Positions 36,201 to 46,057 of a DNA stretch of 64,000 nt are shown in pieces (position 1 is the stretch's first letter; every line of letters starts with the position of its first letter). Both the position numbers and the translations under genes were made by a program. This stretch comes from Aedes albopictus. Taxonomy: Eukaryota; Arthropoda; Insecta; Diptera; Culicidae. The notes beneath the pieces were generated by a model, which was given only the letters and a program-made list of their open reading frames with translations, did not search any database and was not told the DNA's origin. The stretch is from positions 40,603,155-40,667,154 of the forward strand of contig NC_085137.1 of the NCBI RefSeq assembly GCF_035046485.1, written 5' to 3'.

Positions 36201-39200
36201 AAGTACGAAAATATAAGAGATACGAGTTTGCCGTCTTCGACAAAAATGTGTGATATTATAAGTATGAAAAGTGTTCGGAACAAAGTATTCCGTGAAAATC
36301 AACCAATCTAAACATATTGCAAGAAAACCGTTTCTTCTAAGGGCTTTTAGTTCCTGGTCGAATTTCCTTAGAAGAAACGGTTTTCTTGCAATATGTTTTG
36401 ATTGGTTGATTTTCACGGAATACTTTGTTCCGAACACTTTTCATACTTATAATATCACACATTTTTGTCGAAGACGGCAAACTCGTATCTCTTATATTTT
36501 CGTACTTAGGGCCCTTTTTCTATGAAAAATTCCGTATTTTCAAAATTAATTTAAACGCTTCAAACAAAAAAACACCCCTTTCGTTTTTTCACCATTGAAA
36601 GATAAAAATAAGATCTTTTGAACAAGGCCAAAAGATTCGAAATCGGCTTGCGCCCTTCTGAGATATTCAGTGTCAAAAATAAGCCATTTTTAGAAGAAAA
36701 CCATGAATAACTTTTTAAATTGAGGATATAGAACTTTGCGGTCTTTGGAAAAAATGTTGCATATTAAATGCACTAAAATTGCTCGGAACAAAGTTTTTGC
36801 GAGAAATCAATGAATAAAAAGTAATTGAAAGAAAACCTTTTTTTCGGGTATCATCCTAATTTTTTTTTTAAAAATAATATCTCTGGAACCATAAGAGATA
36901 GCAATATGGTTTCTTCGGCAAAGTTGTTAAAAATTCAGTGCTTTTCAACTTTGTAGAACATTTCATTGCTCTATATGAAAACAATAAAAAGTTGACATTG
37001 TGATCTTGAGAACCATTTGGACCACCCTAATTTTACATTATTGGAAGAAATGTTCAAAAAATATGAAGAAACTTTCCCGAAGACAACATATAGCTAAAAC
37101 TAATAGTTTAGGCGTAATTAATTTTTTCCACTTAATTACGGCCCGTGGACCATTGTGCATTGTTGGCATGAATAAGAAAGTTATCGAATATGTAGTGGTC
37201 GTTTCTTTCGAACATTACTACATAAGTTTTACTACATGATTGTAGTAAAAACTATCAAAACAATTTTTTCCCCTAATACCTACTTATGGTTCTTACTTGA
37301 AGCCAGGGATGGGAACACTCACTTTCAAAGAGTTTCACTCACATGCTATTTTCTCAGCTCAGAAGCATGCAATCAAGAAACAATATGTATGGACGACTTT
37401 TGCCTTGTGGTTTTGTCTTAAACTTTGCCGAATAAAGAAAGGGTCGCACACGCATTCCGAAGTCGTGAAGGAGCTACAAATGCAACTCTCCACGAGGTGA
37501 ATGTAAATTACACTCACCTCGTGGAGAGTCGCTTTCTCAGCTCTGTCATAACTTTGGGATTCGTGTGCGACCCCTACTCCTTTCGGCAAAGTTTTAGACA
37601 AAACCACAAGGCAAAAGTCGTCAATACACCGTTTCTTGATTGCATGCTTCTGAGCTGAGAAAATAGCAAGTGAGTGCAACTCTTTGCAAGTGAGTGTTCG
37701 CAGCCTTGCTAAAAGCTTGTGGTTCTGTGAAAATGTTGAAAATTCTTGATTATTCCAAAAGCAAGCTAAATCAAGAAGTCTGGATAACTACGCTAGAAGA
37801 ACAAGAGTAGAACTAGATCTAGCAGCTGTTTCCGGCAAGCCGACGATTCCTATATAAGGACTGTTCAATTTATAAAACGGACAACTTTACAAGGCTTTAA
37901 AATGAAGACGTGTAGTTCAAACTTAACCACCCTTGCTTCATTGTTCAGCACATCTTCTTTCATTATAGTAATGATTTTTGAATCGAATAAAAATAGTTTT
38001 ATTTCATAGAAAATAGGCCAGATGTTAAATGAAGTGAATTTTACGATTTCTGAAAATTGAAAATATATATATAAAATTACTGTTCACATATGGTATGTAT
38101 ATCGTTTTCAATATCGGAAAAGTATGTGCCATGCCGCAGCAGCATGAGTAATAAACATTCTGGCGAAGTTTAAACTCAATTGGAAAATTGGTTGTCGAAA
38201 TATTGAAGTCTCATGTGAGATGCGATTTTTTTGAATAAAATTCAGTTGTAAAGCAAAAAGGGCATGAATATATTCAATAAACAATTTTTTTATACATCCT
38301 GTCGAAAGAAGGAATAAAGTGGTTTTAAATGCAGAAAACTGCTTCCTAATAGCATTGCTGGTTTGGTTACTGTGTGACATTACAGGCACAGTAATCAAAA
38401 CAGTTTCGTTCTTTGAAGATTCTTCCAAATAACAATGCAACCTAATGCAAATTTTACATAACAATAATGTTGGAAATAAAAATTTTTACATGCGATTGTT
38501 ATTGAATAAGGTGTACAATAACATAGGACCAACTTTGTTGAAAATAAATAATAACAAGATTCGCTAGAGTCGAAAATCTGCATCAATGGAGCAAAAGGTT
38601 TGCAGTTTTTTACTATGACCATCTTTATGTATTGAATTTTTGATGAAGAATGCATTTAAAGTATTTTTTTCTTCTGCGTCATTCAGAAAGCAACATTCTT
38701 CTACTCTGGACAAATTTTAAGCCGAATCCGTTGTGCTATTGCATCACAGAACTTAAATAAATATTTTTTAATAACTTCTTTGCAAACAAGGCAACTTACT
38801 ATAAGCTGGAGGCTGCTTGGTGCATTATTACTAATCAACTATTGAGCTTTACCTTTAATAGAATAGTATAAGATTCCAATACATTCAAAACTTCATAATA
38901 TGCATGTTTAGTATGTGGAAAGTTATGTGGAATTTTGAGAATTGGGTTTTTATTGATGTTTTACGAAAACCGCTTCAGTTACACAATAAAGAACATTTTG
39001 CTTATTGTTATATTTTTCCTACATTTGAGGATAGCTATAGAAAGTTATGCAAAAACTGATAATGATTTTATTGAAAAATAAAAAAGATATCGCACAAGCA
39101 AGTTGTCCGTTTTATAAATTGAACAGTCCTTAGTGCCGGAAATTCCATATAGACGACGCGGATTAATCTGGAAGTTAAAATCCATCTTGAAACTCCGCTA

Positions 39201-41760
39201 CAAAGATTTTTGTTTCAGGAATTCCGGCAGCTATCTGTGGAACTTCTCTAGAAATATCTTTTTGAGTGCCTCCCAAGATTCCATCCGCATTTCTTCACGT
39301 CGTTTTTCTTTGTATTTCTTTTTGAATTCTTTCCAGAGATTTTTGCGGATTCCTGCCAGCTTTTTTTCAAGATTCGAACAATTCTGTCCAGGACTCTTCC
39401 TTGTAAATTTTCCAGGGTTTCTGAATTCAAAACGGATTTTCCTTGGAATTTGTCATAATTTCCTTCCAAAGGTTTTTCTGATATTGCTCCTAGAGTTCCT
39501 AGTGAGATTTTTCCCGGAGTCCAGTCCTACGATTTGCTCAAATCTCCACAAGAGATTGCTCTTGAAGATATGCATGTTCGATGTTCCTTTTGGGACTTCC
39601 CCAGGACATTTTCCAGGAATTTCTTCCAGAGTTGTTACAGAATCCGTATTCCTGGGATTTATAATAAAGCTCCTACAAGGATTTCTTAATGAGTTTTTCG
39701 TGAATTTTCCGCAACAATTCTTCCCGGGATATCTTCGGAAGTTTCTTCTGTATTTTTTCCAGCAATTTCTGTGAGCTTTCTTCTACAGTTTCATACTGGA
39801 TTTCAAGTGTAGTTTCAACTAGAATACTTTCAAAAGATTTCTCTCGGCGTTTCTTCTGGGACTTCTCTCAGACGATTTCTCCCGGTGGTGGTCCTGAGAG
39901 TTTTTTTTTCAGAGTTTTTCCAATGCTTTTCCCGGTATTGTTTACTGGATTTCTAGCAGTGATCCAGGTTTTCTCGAGATTACTCCAAGAACTCTTCTCC
40001 GGAACGCCTGCCAAAAATTGTCTCGAGATTCTGGGTGCTCCTTTTGGTATTTCTTTGATAATTGCTCTTAAATTTCTTACAGGTATTTTCTTCAGAATCT
40101 TTCCTAGCAGAGCTAAAATAATGCAGGTGACATTTGAGGCGAGAAACTTCACAAAGACTTGAAAAAATCTCGAGAGGAACTTAAGAAGAAACCCTGAGAA
40201 AAACTGGAACATCTTTGAAAAAAGTTCTGGGAATGATTCCGGGGGAAAATATTAAGGAAATTAAAGAAGGAACTCAGCGAATCTCTAAGAGAATTACGGG
40301 CAAAATCCTGCGTGGAAATCCGAGAGCAATGTCGAAAAACTTGAAGAAATCCCTGGAAGATCTTCTACAAAAATCTGTTGGAAAGCTATCTAACTGAGAG
40401 AAATTCCTAACTGAACTTGAGATACATTATGGGAGCATCTCCGGGAGGAATCCAGCAAAAAACTCTGGAAGCATATCGGGAAACGTCTGGAGGAACAGCT
40501 CTGCTTAAAACTCCCTAAAGTATAAGGAAAAATCCCAGAAGAAGTTATTTATGGGAAGAAATACGTAAAACATCAGTGGATGAAAATTTGGGAGAACTGG
40601 AGAAAGTCAGAAAAAAAAATTCGGCAATTCTGCAAGAAAAAAAAAACTAAATGAGAAAACCGCGGGAAGAATTCTGTGACCAGCTGCGAAGGAATTTAAA
40701 GGAGGAATTGCGATAGAAATTCTTGAAAGGAATTCTTGAAAGAATCATCGATAGAATTTTAAAATTTAAACATTATTAAACAACAACCGGCACAGAGAAC
40801 CGATATCCAAGTCCAGATTCAAAATTGTGGAAGGAATTTAACGATCATAATATGGTCTGTAAAATTACTGATTGGACTCCTGAATGTTGTTTTTTTCTGA
40901 TATTTTTAGAAAGTTTGAATGACATTTCTTTTTAAAAGACGTGTTTCGGTGGAAATGTCAAAACAAATTCTTGGCCCAGGAGAGCCCTGCTGAAAATATT
41001 TAAAATAAATTTATAATAATTAATGAATATTTATTGTTCATTTTTTCGAAAAAGATTCGAAAAAAGTAGTTGGAAGAATTCAGCGATAATTTCATTAGAT
41101 TGGGCATATTTTTCAATTATGAGCTTTCAAAATTCATCCCTGGAAAATTCAAATAATTAAATTATTTTAGGGAACGTCCATAAATTATGTCACGCAAAAA
41201 TTGCCCATTTTCAACCCCCCCTCCCCCCCTATGTCACACTGTTTGTATGAGACCTCTAAAATTTTTGTAAGGGTCGTCACACTTTTTTGAACCCCCCCTC
41301 CCCCCTAAAAGCGTGACGTAATTTATGGACGTTCCCTTATTTTGACTTATGATTGAACACCCTGTCACTGTTGTTCGTAGACACTCTCAGAAGGTGTTGG
41401 AAGCGGACATCTAATAACTTCAAAATCACAACAATTTTCGGAGGACTGTCTGCCTCTTCTGTGCTTTTTTTCTCTTATTCAAAATAACTCACGGATTTTC
41501 CCCCTCTTTTCCAGACCCTGATCCTCCAGGATGGAACGCTAGCCGTCAGTCCCGACGATCGGCCAGTCTACTTCTCCGATCAGCAGTTCTTCTACCTGCA
41601 GAACGTGAAGATCCCCGCGGAGGTAACGTCCTTCCCGGTGTTCAACCCTCCGACCCGGATGATACTGTCGCTCCCGGATGGGAACGTTTTCAGCACCTTC
41701 AAGTGGGACGAGAAGAACATCAAAAGTGCCGAGGATTACGTTACGTTTTTGCTTTGGTGA
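24284..41760 (+). CDS. F-box/LRR protein, paralogue 4 (exons split by a 15.9-kb intron)
   Basis: Exon 1 is 24284-25648 (455 codons, ending CLKLR) with donor GTAAGA; I place exon 2 at 41515-41760 after the pyrimidine-rich acceptor CCCCCTCTTTTCCAG. The product would be 536 aa. The F-box is at residues about 5-42 (LLPAEILQKIFDYV, SISRRW), followed by many LRRs such as LPRLTVLELCGCTI, FPHLETLIIQTETL and LPKLKQLRLFDV. Without the distant exon the protein would end seven codons after the donor and lack the C-terminal block present in its three paralogues. The intron 25649-41514 is packed with transposons and a satellite. Pairing of the exons is inference from phase, position and resemblance. Confidence 0.82.
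25741..25957. mobile_element. 217-bp palindromic MITE (TAGGGT ends)
   Basis: Arms starting TAGGGTTTTGTACCATTTGG and the inverse at 25957 pair over nearly the whole length. TA at both ends suggests a TA duplication, as in Tc1/mariner-type MITEs. A left half of the same family lies at 54446-54560. Confidence 0.88.
25958..27109. other. AT-rich intron DNA with an element fragment
   Basis: Mostly unassigned AT-rich sequence. At 26414 a fragment begins CATTGGCGGAGGCAAAGG and runs through a GGGGGGC/GCCCCCC-rich patch to 'aaatacgccaaaaaatgtttcagaaaaattaa' at about 26510. That last segment is the core of the 72-bp satellite starting at 27110. Confidence 0.6.
27110..28640. repeat. 72-bp satellite array, about 21 copies
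   Basis: Units of 72 bp carry 'ttcactagatacgcc', an A-run, 'tgtttcagaaaaattaa' and 'ggcgccagc'. Two main variants alternate irregularly: 'aatcattttggcgcc' and 'aatcaattttgcgcc', plus a TTTTACTAG/TTTCACTAG difference; outermost units carry an 'ataaaatatatag' form. Since 72 is divisible by three, long repetitive frames persist on both strands. Sharp core similarity to 26480-26515 indicates the array grew out of that dispersed element. Confidence 0.96.
28778..28964 (-). repeat. Copia 3' LTR
   Basis: 187 bp, matching 34264-34450 with only one difference noticed by eye (CAATCTCAGG against CAATATCAGG). The ends read TCTTGG and CCAATA on the + strand rather than canonical TG/CA. Confidence 0.9.
28955..29977 (-). 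pseudogene. Copia pol, 3' part (RT catalytic site and RNase H)
   Basis: A frame of about 340 codons carries the RT active-site YVDDL near its start, the connection region, and RNase H motifs (GYADADWA; the catalytic TAEAEFVALSEA; KHIATRFHF). It ends shortly before the 3' LTR. The frame stays open upstream to the insertion junction at 30007, and the phase matches the 5' part, so a single insertion explains the split. Confidence 0.9.
30033..31317 (+). mobile_element. Non-coding LINE-like insertion with tandem 5' units
   Basis: The 1,285-bp insert is flanked by a perfect 26-bp duplication (30007-30032 and 31318-31343), a length typical of target-primed retrotransposition. Its left end has four and a half 115-bp units (from 30036, 30151, 30266, 30381, 30496), each opening near TCAGTAGTGTGCGG, and then two units of about 92 bp (30569-30752) with a GTC run. 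The right third (31058-31317) matches the tail of the SINE at 4660-4945 and ends in CATGCT-like repeats. No LINE protein is encoded, so it looks like a 5' promoter region fused to a 3' UTR, mobilised in trans. Confidence 0.75.
30036..30558 (+). repeat. 115-bp tandem units at the 5' end of the LINE-like insert
   Basis: Four full copies and a partial fifth, nearly identical. Each carries TCAGT (arthropod initiator-like), a GCGCGCTCGC patch and a T-run before TCCTCTTCCCTCTGC. Arrangement resembles promoter monomers at the 5' ends of some LINEs. Confidence 0.9.
31301..34174 (-). pseudogene. Copia gag-pol, 5' part (gag, protease, integrase, start of RT)
   Basis: A 957-codon frame. An N-terminal gag region (about 1-205) is followed by a CCHC zinc knuckle (CFFCKKPGHQKVDC, about 212-226), an aspartic protease motif (LDSGATCHI, about 273), the integrase HHCC zinc region and DDE core (SDVCGPM; RSDRGGEYTG; QNGTAERKN; about 385-600), and the start of a copia-type reverse transcriptase (WVFTRKRN; FDVKTAFLHGQ). 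It is cut at 31318 by the LINE-like insertion, so YVDD and RNase H are in the separate downstream piece. I call it a pseudogene because of that break, not because of stops. Confidence 0.9.
34252..34263 (-). other. Copia primer-binding site
   Basis: GGTTATGGGCCC (- strand) directly follows the 5' LTR. It is complementary to GGGCCCATAACC in the anticodon stem-loop of initiator tRNA-Met; copia elements are known to prime with a cleaved initiator tRNA. Confidence 0.8.
34264..34450 (-). repeat. Copia 5' LTR
   Basis: 187 bp, partner of 28778-28964. Immediately inside it (34252-34263) is the primer-binding site, and outside it the GAACC duplication at 34451-34455. Confidence 0.9.
34451..35150. other. 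Intron DNA with CAGGGAA/CCTGGAA repeats
   Basis: From about 34560 to 34680 the phrases 'cctggaaaacacggaat' and 'ctcagggaat' recur about every 20-30 bp, a degenerate tandem repeat. The rest is unassigned intron sequence. Confidence 0.5.
35151..35346. mobile_element. 196-bp MITE with TAAAGACAC ends
   Basis: Left end TAAAGACACTATATGCAAAG and right end its inverse (about 28-bp imperfect arms), with TA at both tips consistent with a TA duplication. No coding frame. Confidence 0.75.
35547..37159. mobile_element. 1.6-kb near-perfect palindrome (foldback element)
   Basis: From TGCACAATGGTCCGCGGG at the left to its inverse at 37159, two arms of about 800 bp pair almost base for base and meet near 36355, with a spacer of only a few tens of bases. 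Frames at 36183-36437 (-) and 36271-36525 (+) are mirror images of each other, so they are not genes. It is a foldback-type non-autonomous element or an inverted duplication within one. Confidence 0.9.
37305..37706. mobile_element. 400-bp foldback MITE
   Basis: Arms starting near GGGATGGGAACACTCACTTT and ending GTGAGTGTTCGCAGCC pair throughout, with the tip at about 37500 around CCACGAGGTGA/TCACCTCGTGG. Frames inside are mirror images. Confidence 0.85.
37857..39130. mobile_element. 1,274-bp non-autonomous element, AGGACTGTTCAAT ends
   Basis: Inverted ends of about 30 bp (AGGACTGTTCAATTTATAAA... at 37857 and the inverse to 39130) are flanked by TA on both sides, as for Tc1/mariner/pogo transposons. 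The interior is AT-rich with no transposase frame. Confidence 0.82.
39150..40770. repeat. Diverged GGAATTCC repeat tract, mixed orientation
   Basis: To about 40100 the units read TTCCAGGAATTTCTTCC-like (complement orientation), after which AAGAAATTCCTGGAA-like units dominate. Same low-complexity family as 10841-12780 and 19500-20940. The 213-codon frame at 39133-39774 is a product of the repeat. Confidence 0.8.
41169..41337. mobile_element. 169-bp MITE with AGGGAACGTCC ends
   Basis: Ends AGGGAACGTCCATAAATTA and its inverse, with a C-rich interior (CCCCCCCTCCCCCC), flanked by TATTTT on both sides. It sits 177 bp before the last exon of F-box gene 4. A diverged relative occupies 45051-45207. 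Confidence 0.88.
41515..41760 (+). CDS. Terminal exon of F-box paralogue 4
   Basis: This 246-bp exon encodes 81 residues with unbiased composition, beginning TLILQDGTLAVSPDDRPVYF and ending in LLW before TGA. Its TSFPVFNP block matches the DFPLMIG, EFPLTFG and KFPIIGN blocks at the same place in the last exons of the three upstream genes. It is preceded by a strong acceptor and followed by AATAAA at 41887. No initiator upstream makes sense, so it must be joined to an exon to the left; the nearest suitable phase-0 donor in the right orientation is at 25649. Confidence 0.8.
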   Translation, partial: TLILQDGTLAVSPDDRPVYFSDQQFFYLQNVKIPAEVTSFPVFNPPTRMILSLPDGNVFSTFKWDEKNIKSAEDYVTFLLW

Positions 41761-41886
41761 GGGAAATGGCTTTTCTCAAAAAATGGCACACAAAAAGTCG
41801 CTTGTTTGTAAGGGTTTTTAATATTTGTATATAAAAATTGTATTTCTTTGCATTTTTTCCTAATGTTTAATATACTCGAGTTTATG

Positions 41887-41892
41887 AATAAA
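41887..41892 (+). terminator. Polyadenylation signal AATAAA of F-box gene 4
   Basis: AATAAA 127 bases after the stop at 41760, in AT-rich 3' UTR-like DNA. Confidence 0.5.
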
Positions 41893-42322
41893 TTTACGAT
41901 TATATTTAATTTGTTTTTCTGATGACATTTATATTCATAATCATGAAGGAATTAATGTTCTATTCTATGTAAATATGTCTGTGGTATTAAGTACCTATCA
42001 TCAGAAATATCTCTATTATTTAACCAGCATTTTCAACACAATGAAAAAATCATTTAGGTGTCATCACCAGAAATAACAATAAATTAAGGTAACTTCATAA
42101 ACTGACAGACATAACACTTAGAAGAAATTTGTTGCGATGATAATTTGCCAGGTGTACACTAGCACCCTTGAGTCATTTTATGTATAAACAAGAAAAAGAT
42201 GGAATATCCTATTTAATTGTTTCTTTCAATTTGGATCGCTGTCAAGTCTAGTTTTATTAAATTTTAGAATTTTGCTAAACAATGGTTCTAGCTGTTCATC
42301 TAGAATTAAAAAGAAATATTTG

Positions 42323-42898
42323 CTATACTGCATCACCATTGATTTTACGTTTAAGACCATAGCGTACTTCCGGTAGTACATCTGCGGATTCCAACTCCTC
42401 CACGCCCATGATCGCTGGAGGCCTGTGTGCGCCATTATATTCTAAACAGTCCATCCATATCAGTCGAGTTAATTCCGGCATCGTTTGCACATGTGCGTCC
42501 GACTCACTCTGTTTGCAGTCATTAGCTACTTGTTCCTCCTCCCAACGTCGGTATGCGGAATAGAATCGTGGCAGTAAATTCTGCCGGAAACCGTCCACGT
42601 ACATCTCACTGGCTTCGGGAAATCCCCGCATACATTTCAACACCACCAATCGAAGGGCACTCCAATCCTGTACGTTCGGAATGGAAAGTACCTTGTAGCA
42701 CCGAATAAGATTCTTCACGATATCCCAGTTGTCTATCACTTGCTCCGATATCACGAATGTTCCCCGATGGACCACGAAAGTTTCAACCGCTCGCAGCCAA
42801 TGGTGACAAACGAACGACACTAGGTTTAGATGCTCATTGTAGGACAGATACGATAGGATCTTCTGCAGCAGCTCCAGTGGAAGTTGATTGATGTGCAT
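42323..42898 (-). CDS. Truncated F-box protein, paralogue 5
   Basis: A 191-codon frame starts MHINQLPLELLQKILSYL and has a complete F-box (VSFVCHHW, residues about 6-45), then the N-terminal half of the family, including FYSAYRRWEEE matching FYNAHRNWVEQ of paralogue 2 and MPELTRLIWMDCLEYNG matching LPNLKTLMWSECLYGNG. After about residue 170 the similarity fades and the frame stops, so most of the LRR and the last exon are missing. No stop or frameshift lies within it, and TTTATT at 42253-42258 could be its polyadenylation signal in reverse. It may be a shortened but expressed F-box protein or a recent pseudogene. It converges on gene 4. Confidence 0.75.
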   Translation of the reverse strand: MHINQLPLELLQKILSYLSYNEHLNLVSFVCHHWLRAVETFVVHRGTFVISEQVIDNWDIVKNLIRCYKVLSIPNVQDWSALRLVVLKCMRGFPEASEMYVDGFRQNLLPRFYSAYRRWEEEQVANDCKQSESDAHVQTMPELTRLIWMDCLEYNGAHRPPAIMGVEELESADVLPEVRYGLKRKINGDAV

Positions 42899-43096
42899 CG
42901 TTGATGTTTACAAGCTAATTTGTGTAAGATTTTATTTTTGCTATTTTAGTAAGATTCCCTGAACGAGGCTTACTCAACACAAATGAATGCCTAGCATTTA
43001 TCGTTAATCGACACAGTATCCTTCGTGAAAGCACACGGTGCTACCTGTAGTGGACTGAGTGTAGATAGTTGTGCTTTGTAATATGTATAACAAGTT

Positions 43097-43429
43097 ATAG
43101 ACGAGTGCACCGCCCGCTGAAAGTTCACTCGGGCCGCGAATTTTGACACCACAGCGGGGTCGACTCTCAACAACTTCTACCCAGCTGAAAATTTGTTTAA
43201 TTTATTGCATCTAGTTTTCGCGATGAAGTTGCAAAAATATGGGCTAGTGCATTAACTATATGCATATGCATCACTTTAAATGTAAATTCATGTAAGAAAT
43301 CAAAGAAAAATATTATCAGCGCATTTTGGTGATGCATCTCTGAGTAGAAGTTGTTGAGAGTCGACCCCGCTGTGCTGTCAAAAATTTTCAGGCTCAGTGA
43401 ACTCAATGTTCATCGGTGCACTCGTCTAT
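43097..43429. mobile_element. 333-bp MITE with ATAGACGAGTGCACCG ends
   Basis: Arms 43097-43181 and 43345-43429 are inverted copies (including CAGCGGGGTCGACTCTCAAC). The loop is AT-rich and unpaired. No transposase. Confidence 0.85.
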
Positions 43430-44309
43430 CTGTTTAGTTCATTCTAACGGGCAACCTAGAGAAACTGCAAAGCCAAAATTAAAAAATTTCAGTATGTGAT
43501 TCTTAATGCGATTGCAGAGATTTTTGTTTCTGATGACTAAAAACCATAAAAAAAGTAATCACATTGTGTAAACAAATAATAATGTTCTACAGAGAAAAAA
43601 GCACTTATAAGCACTAAAAAAAAACTTGGCATCACTGCTTTACACACTCGCTCGACGTGATAGAAGCGATGAAAGTACCGCTTAACACACCCACCCACAC
43701 CGCCCACTCCAACCTTGGGTGCTTCAGGACGTGAACGAAGCGTTCACGTAAACAACAAAAATGTTCATGATGCACCGAATGAACTTTACACTTGTGATCA
43801 GGGTTGCCAGATTTTAAAACAAGAGCCCGGATGTCATTCGGTCATCTTTCTTTATGCTAGCAAGAGAAATAATTGGGTTCTTTAGGGGCATCCGGATTAT
43901 TTCAAAATCGGATTCTCCGCCCTACAATTAGTCGAAATCCAAAATTTCATAATTTTCGGAGTCCGGGAACTATTTTTAAAATACATTTAAAGTTTGTATG
44001 GGAAAATTTTTTTGTTCGGGCTGAACTGTCACTTTATCGATTGAACTGTCATTCTATCCACAAAAATGAAAACTGTTTTGTTAATTTAACCATCAAAACA
44101 AAGGTAATGGAATCCAATAAAATCACGTTATATTCAGAAAAATGAGCTCTTTCGATTAGGCTATAGAAAATAGCAATATTTTATTCACTAAACAACCCAA
44201 TTGTTAATTATATTTACTATTATTAGAATAATTATTTTAATAGATGATATTAATAAATATGAATATTAATAACACTAATGTTAATAATTGTTCATAACTG
44301 TAGTTTAAC
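43430..44309. other. Unassigned DNA
   Basis: No gene or paired ends. A motif GTTCATGATGCACCGAATGA at about 43761 recurs near 51325, marking a dispersed repeat. The 90-codon frame at 43873-44145 has no recognisable domain. Confidence 0.4.
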
Positions 44310-44690
44310 CACAGACAAACAGACATACTACTCAAATCGAAATCATCGCACGATTTAACGGTCATTTTGAAAATAACGTGTGGTTCGGACTGTGCTCGCA
44401 TGTGTCATGGTGGCGCTGCTGTGCCTACATCACCTCTCAATTTTGGAGAGAAATGAACGCGACGCCGATCAATGTTTACATAAAATGACTCAATCATGAA
44501 CCTTCATTCATATTTTATGAATGGATGCCGCCACGGGGGAGTGGTCACCTGCTAAATTTTTATATCGAGCCGAGGGAAATAACACCTGCAAATGAATGCT
44601 TCGGATTGAGCATTATAGAGGGTGCTAGTGAGATGCCAAACGATGTTTTTGAAGCAATTTTCCTCTAAGTAGTATGTCTGTTTGTCTGTG
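44310..44690 (+). mobile_element. 381-bp CACAGAC MITE, solitary copy B
   Basis: Full-length, 381 bp, same ends as copy A, flanked by the perfect 7-bp duplication GTTTAAC (44303-44309 and 44691-44697). Confidence 0.93.
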
Positions 44691-44965
44691 GTTTAACCGA
44701 AGACTACTTTATCTAAACATGAAACTCTGCTATTTTCCCATATTATGCTTTCCCTGATAAAAAATATCATAAATTTTATTGTTACAATACCATTTTTCCG
44801 AAAATTATTCACCATTAAACGTATTGTAATTTGCACAACACACTCACCACCCCCCTTCTACCTCTTATCGTTTTCTTGAAATTTCGATTTAGACATCGCA
44901 TTTCAGATCATAAGTTTGGAACTGTACAAGTACCTACGCACTTTTTTGCGCTGTGTGCTGGCTCT

Positions 44966-45683
44966 ATATAGGCTAGAGGAACTGGTTCACCTACACGGAA
45001 AAAAAACAGATTACCCAAAAAATTACGTTAAAAGAACGCAAAAATAAGTATAGGGAACGTTCAAAAATTACGTCCAACATTTTGGGGGGAGGGGGGTCTA
45101 AGAAAGTGTGACAGTACGTGTATTAGGTATAGGAAAATAGCGTGACAGAGGGGAGAGGGGGGGTCTAGAAATCCCGAAAAACGATGGACGTAATAAATGA
45201 ATCTCCCAATACCGCTTGAGCTTTTTACCCAGCAGTGGGTTGTTTCCTCGCTCTCCCGCTCGCATTGTTGTCAAAAACAAAGCGAGATGCAGCTACCTAG
45301 CCGATAATGTCCGTGCGAGAAGCCAAATTTGGGTTTTTTGCCGTTTACCCAAAAGTGGGTTTATTTCAACCCACTAGGGTACTTCGAAAGTTAACACTAG
45401 GTAGAAAGAACTTTGCGATGGGTTGCAATTTTCTGCCGGCATCAAACGGAAACTACCCACTCAGAGCTTTAACGCGGTATAGCAAAATTTGGGTTCTCGC
45501 ACGGAAGAGCCGATATGAGTTAAAAGAACCTATATTTAGGTTGATTTCTGGTTCCGTGTAGCGTGAATGAGGATGAAGCATCTGTCAAAGAAAAAGTAGA
45601 TCTTCATATTTATAAAAAAAATGCTAAAAGTGGCAGATGCTTCATCCTCATTCACGCTAGGTGAACCAGTTCCTCTAGCCTAT
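44966..45683. mobile_element. Foldback MITE interrupted by a CACGGAA element
   Basis: Arms with ATAGGCTAGAGGAACTGGTT (from 44968) pair with 45658-45683 and, after the interruption, GCGTGAATGAGGATGAAGCA at 45561 pairs with its inverse ending at 45657. The interrupting element, about 44994-45560, has CACGGAA/TTCCGTG ends with TA on both sides; it in turn holds a diverged AGGGAACGT MITE at 45051-45207. A partial relative of the foldback starts near 45797. Confidence 0.75.
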
Positions 45684-45892
45684 TTGGTATGTACAGTAGA
45701 CGTTCGATGACTGCAACATGTTTACATTTCAGTTAGTGAACAAAATTCGATATCTGCAACGTCAGATGGGCGTCAACAACCCATCAATAGGCTACCGTGA
45801 ATGAGGATGAAGCATCTGTCAAATTTAGCATTTTTTTTATATGAAGATCTACTTTTTCTCTTGCGGTCAACTCATCCACATTCATCCAGTTC

Positions 45893-46057
45893 CATTGGCG
45901 GAGCCAGCTTTTTCTTTTATCTTACTCACTCTCCTAAACATACACGAGAAAGAGCGAGATGAAAGAGGAGGCAAGCTGCCCCCTCTTCTATCTTTCTCCT
46001 TCTCGTGTATGTTTAGGAGAGTGAGTGAGAAAAAAGAAAATGCTGGCTCCGCCAATG
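45893..46057. mobile_element. 165-bp palindromic MITE, CATTGGCGGAGCC ends
   Basis: Near-perfect palindrome flanked by the perfect 8-bp duplication TCCAGTTC (45885-45892 and 46058-46065), which fits a hAT-type MITE. The 26414 fragment starts with a closely similar end. Confidence 0.85.

Noticed and set aside
36183..36525. Two 84-codon proteins with the same start
   Set aside because: They are mirror images produced by a palindrome.
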